64,000 bases of DNA from NCBI GenBank assembly GCA_964615795.1, contig CAZTQR010000008.1, positions 1 to 64,000 on the forward strand. The letters are read 5' to 3'. The notes under the pieces are model-generated. The model made no database searches. It was not told the DNA's origin and saw only the letters and a program-made list of their open reading frames with translations. Each line of letters begins with the position of its first letter. Position 1 is the first letter of the stretch. The DNA is from JADJAH01 sp964615795 (GTDB taxonomy: Bacteria > Bacteroidota > Ignavibacteria > Tepidaquicellales > Tepidaquicellaceae). Below are positions 8,830 to 17,298 of this stretch, piece by piece. The position numbers and the translations under genes were made by a program.

Positions 8830-10041
8830 TTGGAGAACAGGGTTACATCGGAGTTTGAAAAGAGTTTTGAAGCACTTGCCGAAATGCTGCGGAATGAGCA
8901 CGGCCTTAATGACATTGCCGTTAAAGCTGTAAGCGACTCCGTAAATAAAATTGTGATGCAGATGATCCGCCTTATGAAGGAAGGGAAATCCGCTCACGAA
9001 AAATTCTTTTCGGACATCATACTGAATTCAGTTGATGCCATAATCGGATTTGACGAGGACTTTCGGGTGTTTCTCTGGAACAAGGGGGCAGAGAACATTT
9101 TCGGATATGCGCGTGAAGAAGCGATGGGCAAGGACTTCGAATTTCTGATTCCCGAATATTTGCTTGAGAAGGGTGAGAAGGAATTTCTGATCGATGAAGT
9201 GAGAAACAAAGGATTTATTGCAAACTACGAATCTGACAGGGTCACAAAATCGGGAGAGATAAAAAGTGTCAGCATCTCAAGGTTTGCAATATTCGATGAG
9301 CAGAACAAGTCCATCGGGTCTGTGGGAATTGTAAGGGATATTACGCTCGTAAAAAAGCTTCAGCAGGAGCTTCGTGAGAAGGAAAACCTTGCGCTTATCG
9401 GAGAAGTTGTTTCAAGCGTGGCCCACAGTCTTTCCAATCCGCTCAATATCATTTCCGGAAACGCCGACTATCTTATGCTTAACAAGAAACCGGGTGATGA
9501 AGAGTATGAAGAGCTTCAGGCGATAATCAATGAAACAACCCGCATCACAAGATCAATCAGGCACCTGCTGAATTTCTCCCGGCCGATCAAGAGCAACAAG
9601 AAGCTGAACGACCTCAATGAAATAATTCAGAGAATTGCTGGAAACGTGAAGCATATTTCAGGCAACAAGGAAATTAAGGTGAAGAAGGAAATAGATAACA
9701 CCGCAGGAAAATTCGAATTTGATTCCGAGCAGATAGAGGAATCATTACTGAACATCGTTACGAATGCAATTCAGGCGATCCCTTCCAAAGGAGAGATCAC
9801 GCTGGCACTAAGAAGGAAAAACGGCAACGCAGTTATCTCTGTTTCAGACAACGGACCGGGCATCCCGAAGGAAAACCTTGACAGGATATTCAAGCCGTTC
9901 TTCTCAACAAAGGAATACGGAAAAGGAACCGGACTTGGGCTTTCGATCGTAAAGAGAGTTGTTTCCGAACACGGCGGAAGCATCAGCGTGAAATCATCAA
10001 CCGGAAAGGGCACTACCTTTATCATCGAACTTCCTGCATGA
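8830..10041 (+). CDS. PAS-domain sensor histidine kinase (NtrB-like)
   Basis: A 403-residue cytoplasmic kinase without membrane segments. An N-terminal helical stretch (about residues 1-60) leads into a PAS domain (about 60-175; DAIIGFDEDFRVFLWNKGAE, then the VGIVRDIT PAC end). The dimerisation and phosphoacceptor helix has H199 in VAHSLSNPLNIISG. The ATPase domain has an N box (NIVTNAIQAI), G1 (DNGPGIP), F box (FKPFFSTK) and G2 (GTGLGLSIVKRVV). The layout is that of NtrB/AtoS-type kinases that serve NtrC-family regulators. No response regulator is adjacent, so its partner is elsewhere. The start is a TTG at 8830, 19 bases after recX, which suggests cotranscription with it. Confidence 0.9.
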   Translation: MENRVTSEFEKSFEALAEMLRNEHGLNDIAVKAVSDSVNKIVMQMIRLMKEGKSAHEKFFSDIILNSVDAIIGFDEDFRVFLWNKGAENIFGYAREEAMGKDFEFLIPEYLLEKGEKEFLIDEVRNKGFIANYESDRVTKSGEIKSVSISRFAIFDEQNKSIGSVGIVRDITLVKKLQQELREKENLALIGEVVSSVAHSLSNPLNIISGNADYLMLNKKPGDEEYEELQAIINETTRITRSIRHLLNFSRPIKSNKKLNDLNEIIQRIAGNVKHISGNKEIKVKKEIDNTAGKFEFDSEQIEESLLNIVTNAIQAIPSKGEITLALRRKNGNAVISVSDNGPGIPKENLDRIFKPFFSTKEYGKGTGLGLSIVKRVVSEHGGSISVKSSTGKGTTFIIELPA

Positions 10042-10269
10042 AACTAATGAATATCAACATGTCCATCCCCGCGGACTCCATTCGCATGAATCCATCCCGC
10101 CTCCTCTAAATTCGTCAGGTTCATTTCGAAAATGGAAGAAATGACCAATATGGCCCCCTTAATCAGGGAGCAACTACACATCCAAAATCACTCAATCCCC
10201 AAAATTCCCAAAATTACATTTCAAATTAAAATTATTTTGGTGATTTTCTGAATTCAAACATTACGCTGA

Positions 10270-11304
10270 ATGCCTGAATTTGTAATAAGCCTCATCATAA
10301 CCCTTTCCAAGATAGGTGTTGTGCTTGGAGTACTCCTTACCGGTGTCGCATATTCTGTGTATGCCGAAAGAAGAGTCTCCGCATTCATTCAGAACCGGAT
10401 CGGCCCGAACAGAGTAGGTCCGGAAGGACTGCTTCAACCTCTCGTGGATGTTGTCAAGCTTCTGATGAAGGAAGACATTGTTCCCGAGAAGGCAAATAAG
10501 TTCATTCACTCGCTTGCTCCCACCTTGTCCATAATTGTTTCTCTTTCAACATTTGCAGTCATACCGTTCGGAGACACGATAACTATCGGAGACAGGGTGA
10601 TAAAGCTTCAGATCGCAGATGTCAACGTCGGCATACTTTACTTTCTTGCAATGACATCGCTGGGTGTTTACGGAATCACACTGAGCGGGTGGTCGTCAAA
10701 CAGCAAGTACTCACTGCTCGGCGGACTTCGCTCTTCTGCACAGATGATCAGCTATGAACTCTCGATGGGAATTTCCGTTATCGCAATAATACTTCTGAAC
10801 GGCTCGCTTGAACTTGATACGATTGTACAGAATCAGGCAGGATGGAAATGGAATCTGATACTTCAGCCGGTCGGGTTCATTATATTCATGACCGCCGCTT
10901 TTGCAGAAACCAACCGCGCGCCGTTTGATCTGCCCGAAGCAGAGCAGGAACTTGTAGGCGGATATCACACGGAGTATTCAAGCATGAAGTTTGCTTTGTT
11001 CTTCCTTGCAGAATATGCAAACGTCATAGTTTCATCCGCAATGATCACCACACTTTATCTTGGGGGCTGGCAGGTTCCTTATTTGCAGAATATCGGCCTT
11101 CCGCCCATGGCTGTGAGCATAATTCAGGTTCTCGCATTTACGGCAAAGGTTATCTTCCTAGTGCTGTTCTTTATCTGGGTCAGATGGACTGTGCCGAGGT
11201 TCAGATATGATCAGCTCATGAATCTTGGCTGGAAGGTCATGCTTCCTTTTTCATTGCTTAATCTTGTAATAACTGCGATCGTAGTGCTGATATTGAAAAC
11301 CTGA
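10270..11304 (+). CDS. nuoH: NADH-quinone oxidoreductase subunit H
   Basis: A 344-residue integral membrane protein matching NuoH/ND1, the complex I subunit at the junction of the peripheral and membrane arms that helps form the quinone chamber. The conserved loops are visible: ERRVSAFIQNRIGPNRVGP near residue 35-53, SAQMISYELSMG near 157-168, and AETNRAPFDLPEAEQELVGG near 216-236 with YSSMKFALFFLAEY just after. About eight hydrophobic helices can be counted, as expected. No other nuo gene lies on either side, which is unusual for a subunit normally in the nuoA-N operon. Confidence 0.96.
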   Translation: MPEFVISLIITLSKIGVVLGVLLTGVAYSVYAERRVSAFIQNRIGPNRVGPEGLLQPLVDVVKLLMKEDIVPEKANKFIHSLAPTLSIIVSLSTFAVIPFGDTITIGDRVIKLQIADVNVGILYFLAMTSLGVYGITLSGWSSNSKYSLLGGLRSSAQMISYELSMGISVIAIILLNGSLELDTIVQNQAGWKWNLILQPVGFIIFMTAAFAETNRAPFDLPEAEQELVGGYHTEYSSMKFALFFLAEYANVIVSSAMITTLYLGGWQVPYLQNIGLPPMAVSIIQVLAFTAKVIFLVLFFIWVRWTVPRFRYDQLMNLGWKVMLPFSLLNLVITAIVVLILKT

Positions 11305-11386
11305 TAAGTTCTAGCAGAAAATTACCCCAAAATGCAGAAGCAGTCAGACAGCTTCTGCCCGGCAACATTCAAGGAAAAAATCAAAA

Positions 11387-11911
11387 ATGCAAAAAATGAA
11401 AATAAGACATCTCTCGATCTGCACAATGTTCCTGCTTTTGTTTGCGGGAAGAAGTTTTGCACAGAGTTACAACAATTTCACGCTGAACGATCTTGACGGC
11501 AATGAAGTGTCACTCGACAAACTTGTTGAAAAGGGTCCGGTGCTCATATCTTTCTGGGCAACGTGGTGTGCGCCTTGCAAGGAGGAAATGAAGAAATTTC
11601 AGCCTCTTTATGAAAAGTACAAAGACCGTGGTTTCACATATCTTGCGATCAATCAGGACAATCAGAAATCCGTTGCAAAAGTGAAATCGTTCATCTCCGC
11701 AAACAGCTACACGTTTCCTGTTGTTCTGGATCTTGAGAAGGCGGTCTTTGAGGCTTACGGCGGCATCGGAATGCCTTATTCACTTCTGATAGATACCGAT
11801 AAGAATATTGCCTCAAAGCATCTCGGTTATATTACAGGGGATGAAAAGAAAATAGAGCAGGAAATAATTGATGCTCTGGAGAAAGCCGAATCGGGTAAGC
11901 AAAAAAAATAA
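11387..11911 (+). CDS. TlpA-like secreted thioredoxin
   Basis: A 174-residue thioredoxin-fold protein with a signal peptide ending near ...GRSFAQ (residue 26). The redox motif is WCAPC in SFWATWCAPCKEEM, and the TlpA/ResA-type insertion (LAINQDNQKSVAKVKSF) follows. The cis-proline loop is GIGMPYSLLID. Such proteins reduce disulfides in the periplasm, often for cytochrome c maturation or outer-membrane partners. It begins an operon with a barrel protein and an Omp28-type lipoprotein; the gap to the next ORF is 18 bases. A second ATG (11396) is a possible alternative start. Confidence 0.9.
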   Translation: MQKMKIRHLSICTMFLLLFAGRSFAQSYNNFTLNDLDGNEVSLDKLVEKGPVLISFWATWCAPCKEEMKKFQPLYEKYKDRGFTYLAINQDNQKSVAKVKSFISANSYTFPVVLDLEKAVFEAYGGIGMPYSLLIDTDKNIASKHLGYITGDEKKIEQEIIDALEKAESGKQKK

Positions 11912-11929
11912 CAAAAATCTCCGATTACT

Positions 11930-13594
11930 TTGCGAATGAAAATGTTAAGAGGACTTCTTGCGGTTCTGCTTTGCCTGTCTGCAGCACAGTTCGCTCAGGC
12001 GCAGTTGAAGCTTAATGTTGAAGCTTCAGTAAGCAATCTGTTCAGGTACGGTAACGGATACGAATTTTTCGGAAGCAACAGGGCTACAAAGGAATATTTC
12101 GAAGACCTTGCCGATGCAAGGCTGAATGTTAACGGAGTTACATTCGGACTCAGATATGACATCAGCGATCCCCGGGAATACGGAAGGGACACAATCGGGA
12201 TTGACAAGCGATACATCGAATACAAGCATGATATAGGTATCACACTTCGCGCGGGAGACTATTACGAGATAATAGGCAGAGGATTGTCGCTGAACACTTT
12301 CGAGGACAGACAGCTTGCATACGATACCGGCATTGACGGAGCAAGAGTGATCTATCAGAAATCATTCGGGAAAAAGAATCCCATGAAGATGAAGGCTCAG
12401 GTGCTCGCCGGCGATATCAGCTACGTTGACTATCTCGACCTCGACAGGGAAGAAAAGTTTAAGATCAGAAATGTTTACGGTGAATTTTCTCCTTACAAGT
12501 TTCTAACTTTCGGCGCAAGCTATCTGTATTCGGTTGCCGAACTTCCCGAGCAGGGCGAGAATACAATTGTAAAGACTGACCTTCCCGAGTTCGGACTGCT
12601 GCTTAACACTTCCGATGTGCAGTGGTATATTTCCTACGCGCACAAGTCTGCAAGGGTCTCTCCGAACTCGGTCTATCCCGAGGCATTCACCGGATTCGGC
12701 GACGGGGTTTACTCTTCGCTTTCATACAGCACGGGTGATGTCGGCATAACTCTCGATTACAAGAACTACAGGTTTGACATAACACTGCCGGATAACAGAA
12801 GCCCGATCCGTCCTACGCGCGCACTGCCGTATCAGAATCCTCCGACAGCGCAGAGAGAGCATACATCCACGCTTATCTCAAGATATCCGCATGTTGTTGA
12901 TTTCAATGACGAGGTGGGCGGACAGGTTGACGTTATTTATGCGGCAACTCCCGATCTTACTTTTTACCTTAACGGAGCAATCGCGTCACGGCATTATGAA
13001 TATACCGATATTGACACGGGTTCTGCTCTTGTGTATCAGAGGGTTGACCGTGGAAATTCATTCCTGCCCGACCTGAACGATCCTTTTTCACCTTTCTGGG
13101 AGATCTATGCCGAGGGTGAGTATTACATAACGCCCGAAATCTATGCGAAGATAGCGTTTGACCGGCAGAGCAACACGCTTTATAACCAGCAGAATCCTAT
13201 GAACTCGGAAAAGGTGATGACTTCAACAATCCCGCTCGAGTTCAAGTACACGTTTCAACAGCTCAACACACTTAAGCTCATATTTGAAACCCAGTGGGTG
13301 AATAATTCGATAAGGATAGGTCAAAAGACTTTTACAAACCAGCTTGTTTCCCTAAGCTATTCCAGGTCTCCTTATCTGAGTGCAACGGTTGGTTTTGAAT
13401 TTACCGATGATGAAGAAGAACCTACAGGCAAGGATTCATGGTACATCGGCGAAGTAACTTACAGGATCAACGAATCCAATACTGTGACGGTTTCTTACGG
13501 TTCAGAGCGTGGAGGACTGAAATGCACAAACGGAATATGCAGATTCGTTCAGCCGTTTCAGGGATTCAGGCTCGGAGTTGCAACACAATTTTAA
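11930..13594 (+). CDS. Outer-membrane beta-barrel protein (DUF6029-like)
   Basis: A 554-residue protein with a signal peptide (LLAVLLCLSAAQFAQAQ) followed by alternating aromatic and polar strands throughout, ending GFRLGVATQF with the C-terminal phenylalanine of an outer-membrane barrel. The N-terminal pattern (VSNLFRYGNGYEFFGSN, then YYEIIGRGLSLNTFED) resembles DUF6029-type proteins of Bacteroidota; this family match is from memory. Two cysteines occur only near the end, in LKCTNGICRF, and could form a disulfide handled by the neighbouring thioredoxin. It sits between the TlpA-like gene and the Omp28-like lipoprotein gene on the same strand. Confidence 0.7.
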   Translation: MRMKMLRGLLAVLLCLSAAQFAQAQLKLNVEASVSNLFRYGNGYEFFGSNRATKEYFEDLADARLNVNGVTFGLRYDISDPREYGRDTIGIDKRYIEYKHDIGITLRAGDYYEIIGRGLSLNTFEDRQLAYDTGIDGARVIYQKSFGKKNPMKMKAQVLAGDISYVDYLDLDREEKFKIRNVYGEFSPYKFLTFGASYLYSVAELPEQGENTIVKTDLPEFGLLLNTSDVQWYISYAHKSARVSPNSVYPEAFTGFGDGVYSSLSYSTGDVGITLDYKNYRFDITLPDNRSPIRPTRALPYQNPPTAQREHTSTLISRYPHVVDFNDEVGGQVDVIYAATPDLTFYLNGAIASRHYEYTDIDTGSALVYQRVDRGNSFLPDLNDPFSPFWEIYAEGEYYITPEIYAKIAFDRQSNTLYNQQNPMNSEKVMTSTIPLEFKYTFQQLNTLKLIFETQWVNNSIRIGQKTFTNQLVSLSYSRSPYLSATVGFEFTDDEEEPTGKDSWYIGEVTYRINESNTVTVSYGSERGGLKCTNGICRFVQPFQGFRLGVATQF

Positions 13595-13614
13595 CTGAAA
13601 TCAATGTTACAATA

Positions 13615-14697
13615 ATGAAACACTTCTGCACACTGGCAATGCTTGCGCTTTCGGCATTGTTCATTTCCTGTGAAAGCAATGATGACACCATAAATCAGCA
13701 GACACCGGTCACAACCGTTCCTCAGCAGATCGAACCGCCGGACAATGCAATATTGTCCACGCTTACGCCGCTTATGGACTGGACCGATGTTACTAACGCG
13801 GTCGGATACAGACTGCAGATCGCGCGGGACGCGGGCTATTCTCAGATTGTCACAGACACTGTCGGATTAACTTCCTCGCAGTTCAATGTACCGGCCGGAA
13901 TAATGAACGACAGTTCATCTTATGTATGGAGAGTCAGAGCTTATCTTGACAATGATTCTTCACTCTGGTCATCTTCGTTTGCTTTCAGCACATTGCTGGA
14001 ATCCATCAATCCGACGAACAAGGTGCTGGTTGAGCTTTTCACAAATACAAGCTGTGTACCTTGCGTGGATCCAAACAGGTTTCTGGACAGGGTCTATCTG
14101 AACGAAGGCGTAACCAACAATGACAACTCCGTCATAATTCTTCGTGTGCATACAACCATGTTTGCCGGCGATCCGTTTTATCTTTACAACACAACCGACA
14201 ACGACGCGAGAATGAGCTTTTACCCCGGCACAAACATTTCAAATCCAAGGGGATATCTTCTCGGAGTTTACATGCTTGCATACTCTTCATCAAGCTGGAC
14301 AAACAAGATCAACGATCAGCTTTCGGGCACAAGGCCTTTTGCCATCAAGCTGGTCAACACTTACGATTCTGTATCTCGCACGGGTAACGTTTCCGTAAGG
14401 ATAAAGCAGGCGACGGGTGGTTCATACAGCGACCTTGTGTATCATTGCGCTGTTTCCGAAAATGATATTGCTTACGGCGCGCCGAACGGTGAGACTCTGT
14501 TTGAAAATACAATGCGAGATCTTGTAACGCCGCCGAACGGTCAGCCTTTCAGCATTTCCACCGGGCAGACGAACAGCTATGCATTGAACTACAGCCTGTC
14601 CTCCGAGATCAATCATAACAAGACTGACCTGATCGTCTTCGTACAAAGGACGGGCACGAAGGATGTGCTGGCGGTTGAAAGAGTGAAGGTCAAATAA
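13615..14697 (+). CDS. Omp28-related lipoprotein with fibronectin-like domain
   Basis: The open frame begins at 13438 inside the preceding gene, but the ATG at 13615 starts a lipoprotein signal (MKHFCTLAMLALSALFISC), giving 360 residues with acylation at the lipobox cysteine. A fibronectin type III-like segment follows (about 35-120; LTPLMDWTDVTNAVGYRLQI). The rest matches Omp28-type proteins, with a thioredoxin-like beginning LVELFTNTSCVPCVDPN containing a CxxC. The redox pair, together with the upstream WCAPC thioredoxin, suggests a surface or outer-membrane redox relay. A strong terminator follows 23 bases after the stop. Confidence 0.78.
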   Translation: MKHFCTLAMLALSALFISCESNDDTINQQTPVTTVPQQIEPPDNAILSTLTPLMDWTDVTNAVGYRLQIARDAGYSQIVTDTVGLTSSQFNVPAGIMNDSSSYVWRVRAYLDNDSSLWSSSFAFSTLLESINPTNKVLVELFTNTSCVPCVDPNRFLDRVYLNEGVTNNDNSVIILRVHTTMFAGDPFYLYNTTDNDARMSFYPGTNISNPRGYLLGVYMLAYSSSSWTNKINDQLSGTRPFAIKLVNTYDSVSRTGNVSVRIKQATGGSYSDLVYHCAVSENDIAYGAPNGETLFENTMRDLVTPPNGQPFSISTGQTNSYALNYSLSSEINHNKTDLIVFVQRTGTKDVLAVERVKVK

Positions 14698-14720
14698 CCA
14701 GCCTGTTTTTATTCATATTA

Positions 14721-14759
14721 AGAAGCCAAGGCAGACATTTCCGCCTTGGCTTCTTTTTT
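14721..14759 (+). terminator. Intrinsic terminator of the TlpA/barrel/Omp28 operon
   Basis: AGAAGCCAAGGC at 14721-14732 and its exact reverse complement at 14743-14754 form a 12-bp stem with a 10-base loop, followed directly by a T-tract to 14759. This is a textbook intrinsic terminator for the plus-strand operon. Confidence 0.95.
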
Positions 14760-14777
14760 GCTGCGGCCGTTGTTAGC

Positions 14778-15833
14778 TTATGGCCTGATTGTTCCTACAA
14801 AATTAAAAGCGTTGTTATCTGCAAGCGATGCATCTGTCGCATCAACAATGTCATCGTAGTTAAGGTCTGTTACAACATAGCCTGAAACAAAGTTGAATGC
14901 ATCATTGTCTATAAGACCTGCGTCGCTTCCGTCAACCACACCATCCTGATTCACATCACCGCTAAAGACGGTCCATTTGGTTCCTACGAGACTGAGGTTA
15001 TTCCCGTATGCCTGTGCTGCCGCAGAAGTGAAGTTGTAGATCATTGAATTCGAAACAAATGACTGCCCGCTTGCACTCCATGTCTCGATGGAATTTCTGT
15101 GAACGACAACTATGTAATAAGGAACACTGTTTGATGCTGAATTAAATGTGAACGATCCCACGCCTGAGGAATTCAGCACTGATTTTGCCTGATCAACAAT
15201 TGCGTATGGAGAACTCGTGTTTCTCAAATATACGGTGGCAGTATCGCTTACCATAGTATTGGTGCCCGGATTGTAAAATCCTTCCGGCATTGCGGTCAGA
15301 GTCAATAACTTTGGGGGAGTAATGACACTTATGTGTTTTACCCCGGACCAGTTCCATTGGTCACCATCTTCACCGCCGTTGCTGTTTGTTGCATTTCCCG
15401 TTGACCAGATTGTATCAACACCTGAAGTTGCCGGTGCCGTGTAATTGAATAAGACTGTAATAGTGCCTCCTGACATTGCAAGGTTGTCGTTGTGAGTTAT
15501 CTCACCGCTTTGAAGCCTGGTTCCTGATGAAACAGCTGCAAGTGTTCCCCTTCTTGTTGCAATGTCAATCCCTGCACCGGTCATACCTGCCCTGGTGATT
15601 GTCATTGAGAACTGGGCTGTTTGGCCGGTTACTACGCTTGATGGTCCGCTGATACTTACGGAAACACCTGTCGTGGCCGAGGAGCCGTGACAGCCTCCGC
15701 AACCATTGTTCGATGATTTCTTTGTTCTTCCGGTTCTTCCTCCGATGTCACCATAGGAAGAAATGCTGTAAGCAAGAAACCCGGAGAGGAACAGAAAGAA
15801 TGAGATGCGAATCAACACTTTCTTTAGAGTCAT
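14778..15833 (-). CDS. Secreted protein with c-type haem site and dockerin-like C-terminus
   Basis: The ATG at 15833 starts a good signal peptide (TLKKVLIRISFFLFLSGFLAYS), giving 351 residues; the frame remains open to 15941. Soon after the signal, NGCGGCHGS provides a single CX2CH haem site, the pattern found at the start of choice-of-anchor V (Reeler-like) proteins. A beta-sandwich domain follows to about residue 185. The C-terminal 150 residues form a module shared with the protein at 42897, ending in two dockerin-like calcium loops (GDVNQDGVVDGSDA and DLNYDDIVDATDA). It is probably surface-exposed. The function is unknown. Confidence 0.75.
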   Translation of the reverse strand: MTLKKVLIRISFFLFLSGFLAYSISSYGDIGGRTGRTKKSSNNGCGGCHGSSATTGVSVSISGPSSVVTGQTAQFSMTITRAGMTGAGIDIATRRGTLAAVSSGTRLQSGEITHNDNLAMSGGTITVLFNYTAPATSGVDTIWSTGNATNSNGGEDGDQWNWSGVKHISVITPPKLLTLTAMPEGFYNPGTNTMVSDTATVYLRNTSSPYAIVDQAKSVLNSSGVGSFTFNSASNSVPYYIVVVHRNSIETWSASGQSFVSNSMIYNFTSAAAQAYGNNLSLVGTKWTVFSGDVNQDGVVDGSDAGLIDNDAFNFVSGYVVTDLNYDDIVDATDASLADNNAFNFVGTIRP

Positions 15834-16069
15834 TTCGTTTGTGTTTTGTTCTGCGACGATTGTTCGACGCTTAATGATGTGAATTCGGCTTGGGGCTACC
15901 ATTATAAGTGCAAGTAACGTGCCATTAAAAAGGGCTCTCAAGGCAAATATGAGTGCTTGATTGGGCAGTATTTATGCCTATGTGTGGGGAATATCTCTAC
16001 AGGTGTGGATTATTTCCACATACGGAAGATTCACCGGAGGCGCTCTATTGCTTATTTCTTCCTGACTGT
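15834..16069. promoter_or_regulatory. Intergenic region with TGTGGA-N5-TCCACA dyad
   Basis: This space upstream of the haem/dockerin gene and downstream of the MarC-type gene contains a perfect dyad, TGTGGATTATTTCCACA, at 16004-16020. Each half resembles part of a DnaA box, and the whole could be an operator for a dimeric regulator of the minus-strand gene starting at 15833. No known operator was matched. Confidence 0.35.
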
Positions 16070-16693
16070 TTAACTGCTCAGATCAAAATACTTCGTGATC
16101 CCGTTAAGTATGTTCTGGACAGCAAAAGAAGCAAGTATCAGGCCCATTATTTTACTTATGACGAGAATTCCTGTTTCACCGATCTTATCCTGCACAAACC
16201 TGGCGGCGAGTAGAAAAAGGTATGTGGCCGCAATCACAAGCAATACAATCACGGACGTTGTTGCCTGTTGTACAATTGTATATGTGTAATTGTCTGTAAG
16301 AAGAACAACGGAAAGTATTGCGCCCGGTGATGCGATCGAAGGCATTGCGATAGGAAACACGGTTACATTATTGTAGTCCTTTATCAGATGTTTCTCCGAT
16401 TCGGGCTTCCCTTCGCCAAAGATCATTGAAAGTGCAAAGAGGAATAGTATCAGTCCGCCGGCGATCTGAAATGCAGAAAGTGTGATCTCCATTTCTTCCA
16501 TTACAAACTGTCCCGCAACTATGAAGAACAGCAGGATAAAAAAGGCTATCATGCTTGATCTTATTGCCACCTTCATTTTTGTCTCGTTGTCGAAGTTCTT
16601 GGTGGCCTCCAGGAATACGGGCACCGAGCCGATCGGGTCAATGACCGCGAATATGAACAGAAAAGTCTGCAACAGATCAGAGAAAGTCTCCAT
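16070..16693 (-). CDS. MarC/YhgN family integral membrane protein
   Basis: A 207-residue protein with six predicted transmembrane helices and the features of the MarC family (UPF0056): FAVIDPIGSVPVFL near the N-terminus, FQIAGGLILFLFALSMI in the middle, and VFPIAMPSIASPGAI before helix four. The name comes from an association with the mar locus of E. coli, but a role in antibiotic resistance was not confirmed and the transported substrate is unknown. It lies between two unrelated minus-strand genes. Confidence 0.9.
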   Translation of the reverse strand: METFSDLLQTFLFIFAVIDPIGSVPVFLEATKNFDNETKMKVAIRSSMIAFFILLFFIVAGQFVMEEMEITLSAFQIAGGLILFLFALSMIFGEGKPESEKHLIKDYNNVTVFPIAMPSIASPGAILSVVLLTDNYTYTIVQQATTSVIVLLVIAATYLFLLAARFVQDKIGETGILVISKIMGLILASFAVQNILNGITKYFDLSS

Positions 16694-16745
16694 AGAATTC
16701 GTTTTCTTTAGAGCGGTTATTGCTCAGTCAATTTGCATGTCTCAT

Positions 16746-17297
16746 TCATTGCAGGATCTTGATTCCGCTGAACAGCATCTCAAGATCATCGGAAATCAGA
16801 TCCCATTTGTTTGCGGCACATACTGCTATTATCAGAATATCGCTGTTTTCAGACTTCAGTTCTCTGAACCGCAGGACAATGAGCCTTACATTCTCTTTAG
16901 TCATCAGAGTGTCGCATACTTCTGCATAATGTCCGTCGATCATCCTCCCGCCGGTTACCCTGCAGTTAAGTATGATATCAGCATCACGTTCAAGCAAACC
17001 GGCCGGCAATGCCGAGACAAACAATTCCTCCTTTGAATCCTCCCCGTTATTGAAGATAAGGGCACCCATAGGAAAATCTCTGTCGCTAACTTTCTCCCAG
17101 TTCTCAAGTATCGGAAAACGGATCCCGTAGATATCGGCATAATTGTTCGAATCACCGTCTTCAACAGAGTCTGCTTTGGCTGAATACATTTCTGCGCTTC
17201 CAGCGGCAATGCATTGTTCTTTAAAGATCGGTTCGGACCTGCCGGGAACATTCGAAAGCATTACAGAAAACATCAGCATAAGAAAGACTTTGCACAT
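16746..17297 (-). CDS. Secreted protein of unknown function
   Basis: The frame is open from 17324, but the ATG at 17297 lies one base after the stop of the upstream ACMSD gene and gives a signal peptide (CKVFLMLMFSVMLSNVPG), so 183 residues are preferred. The mature protein is a mixed alpha/beta domain with IRFPILENWEKVSDRDF near the start and ALPAGLLERDADIILNCR in the middle. No family was recognised. It may be cotranscribed with the 3-hydroxyanthranilate pathway genes, but nothing in it points to an enzyme. Confidence 0.55.
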   Translation of the reverse strand: MCKVFLMLMFSVMLSNVPGRSEPIFKEQCIAAGSAEMYSAKADSVEDGDSNNYADIYGIRFPILENWEKVSDRDFPMGALIFNNGEDSKEELFVSALPAGLLERDADIILNCRVTGGRMIDGHYAEVCDTLMTKENVRLIVLRFRELKSENSDILIIAVCAANKWDLISDDLEMLFSGIKILQ

Positions 17298-17298
17298 A

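Noticed and set aside
15953..16213. 86-codon plus-strand ORF overlapping the MarC-type gene end
   Set aside because: More than half is antisense to the MarC coding sequence and there is no family resemblance.
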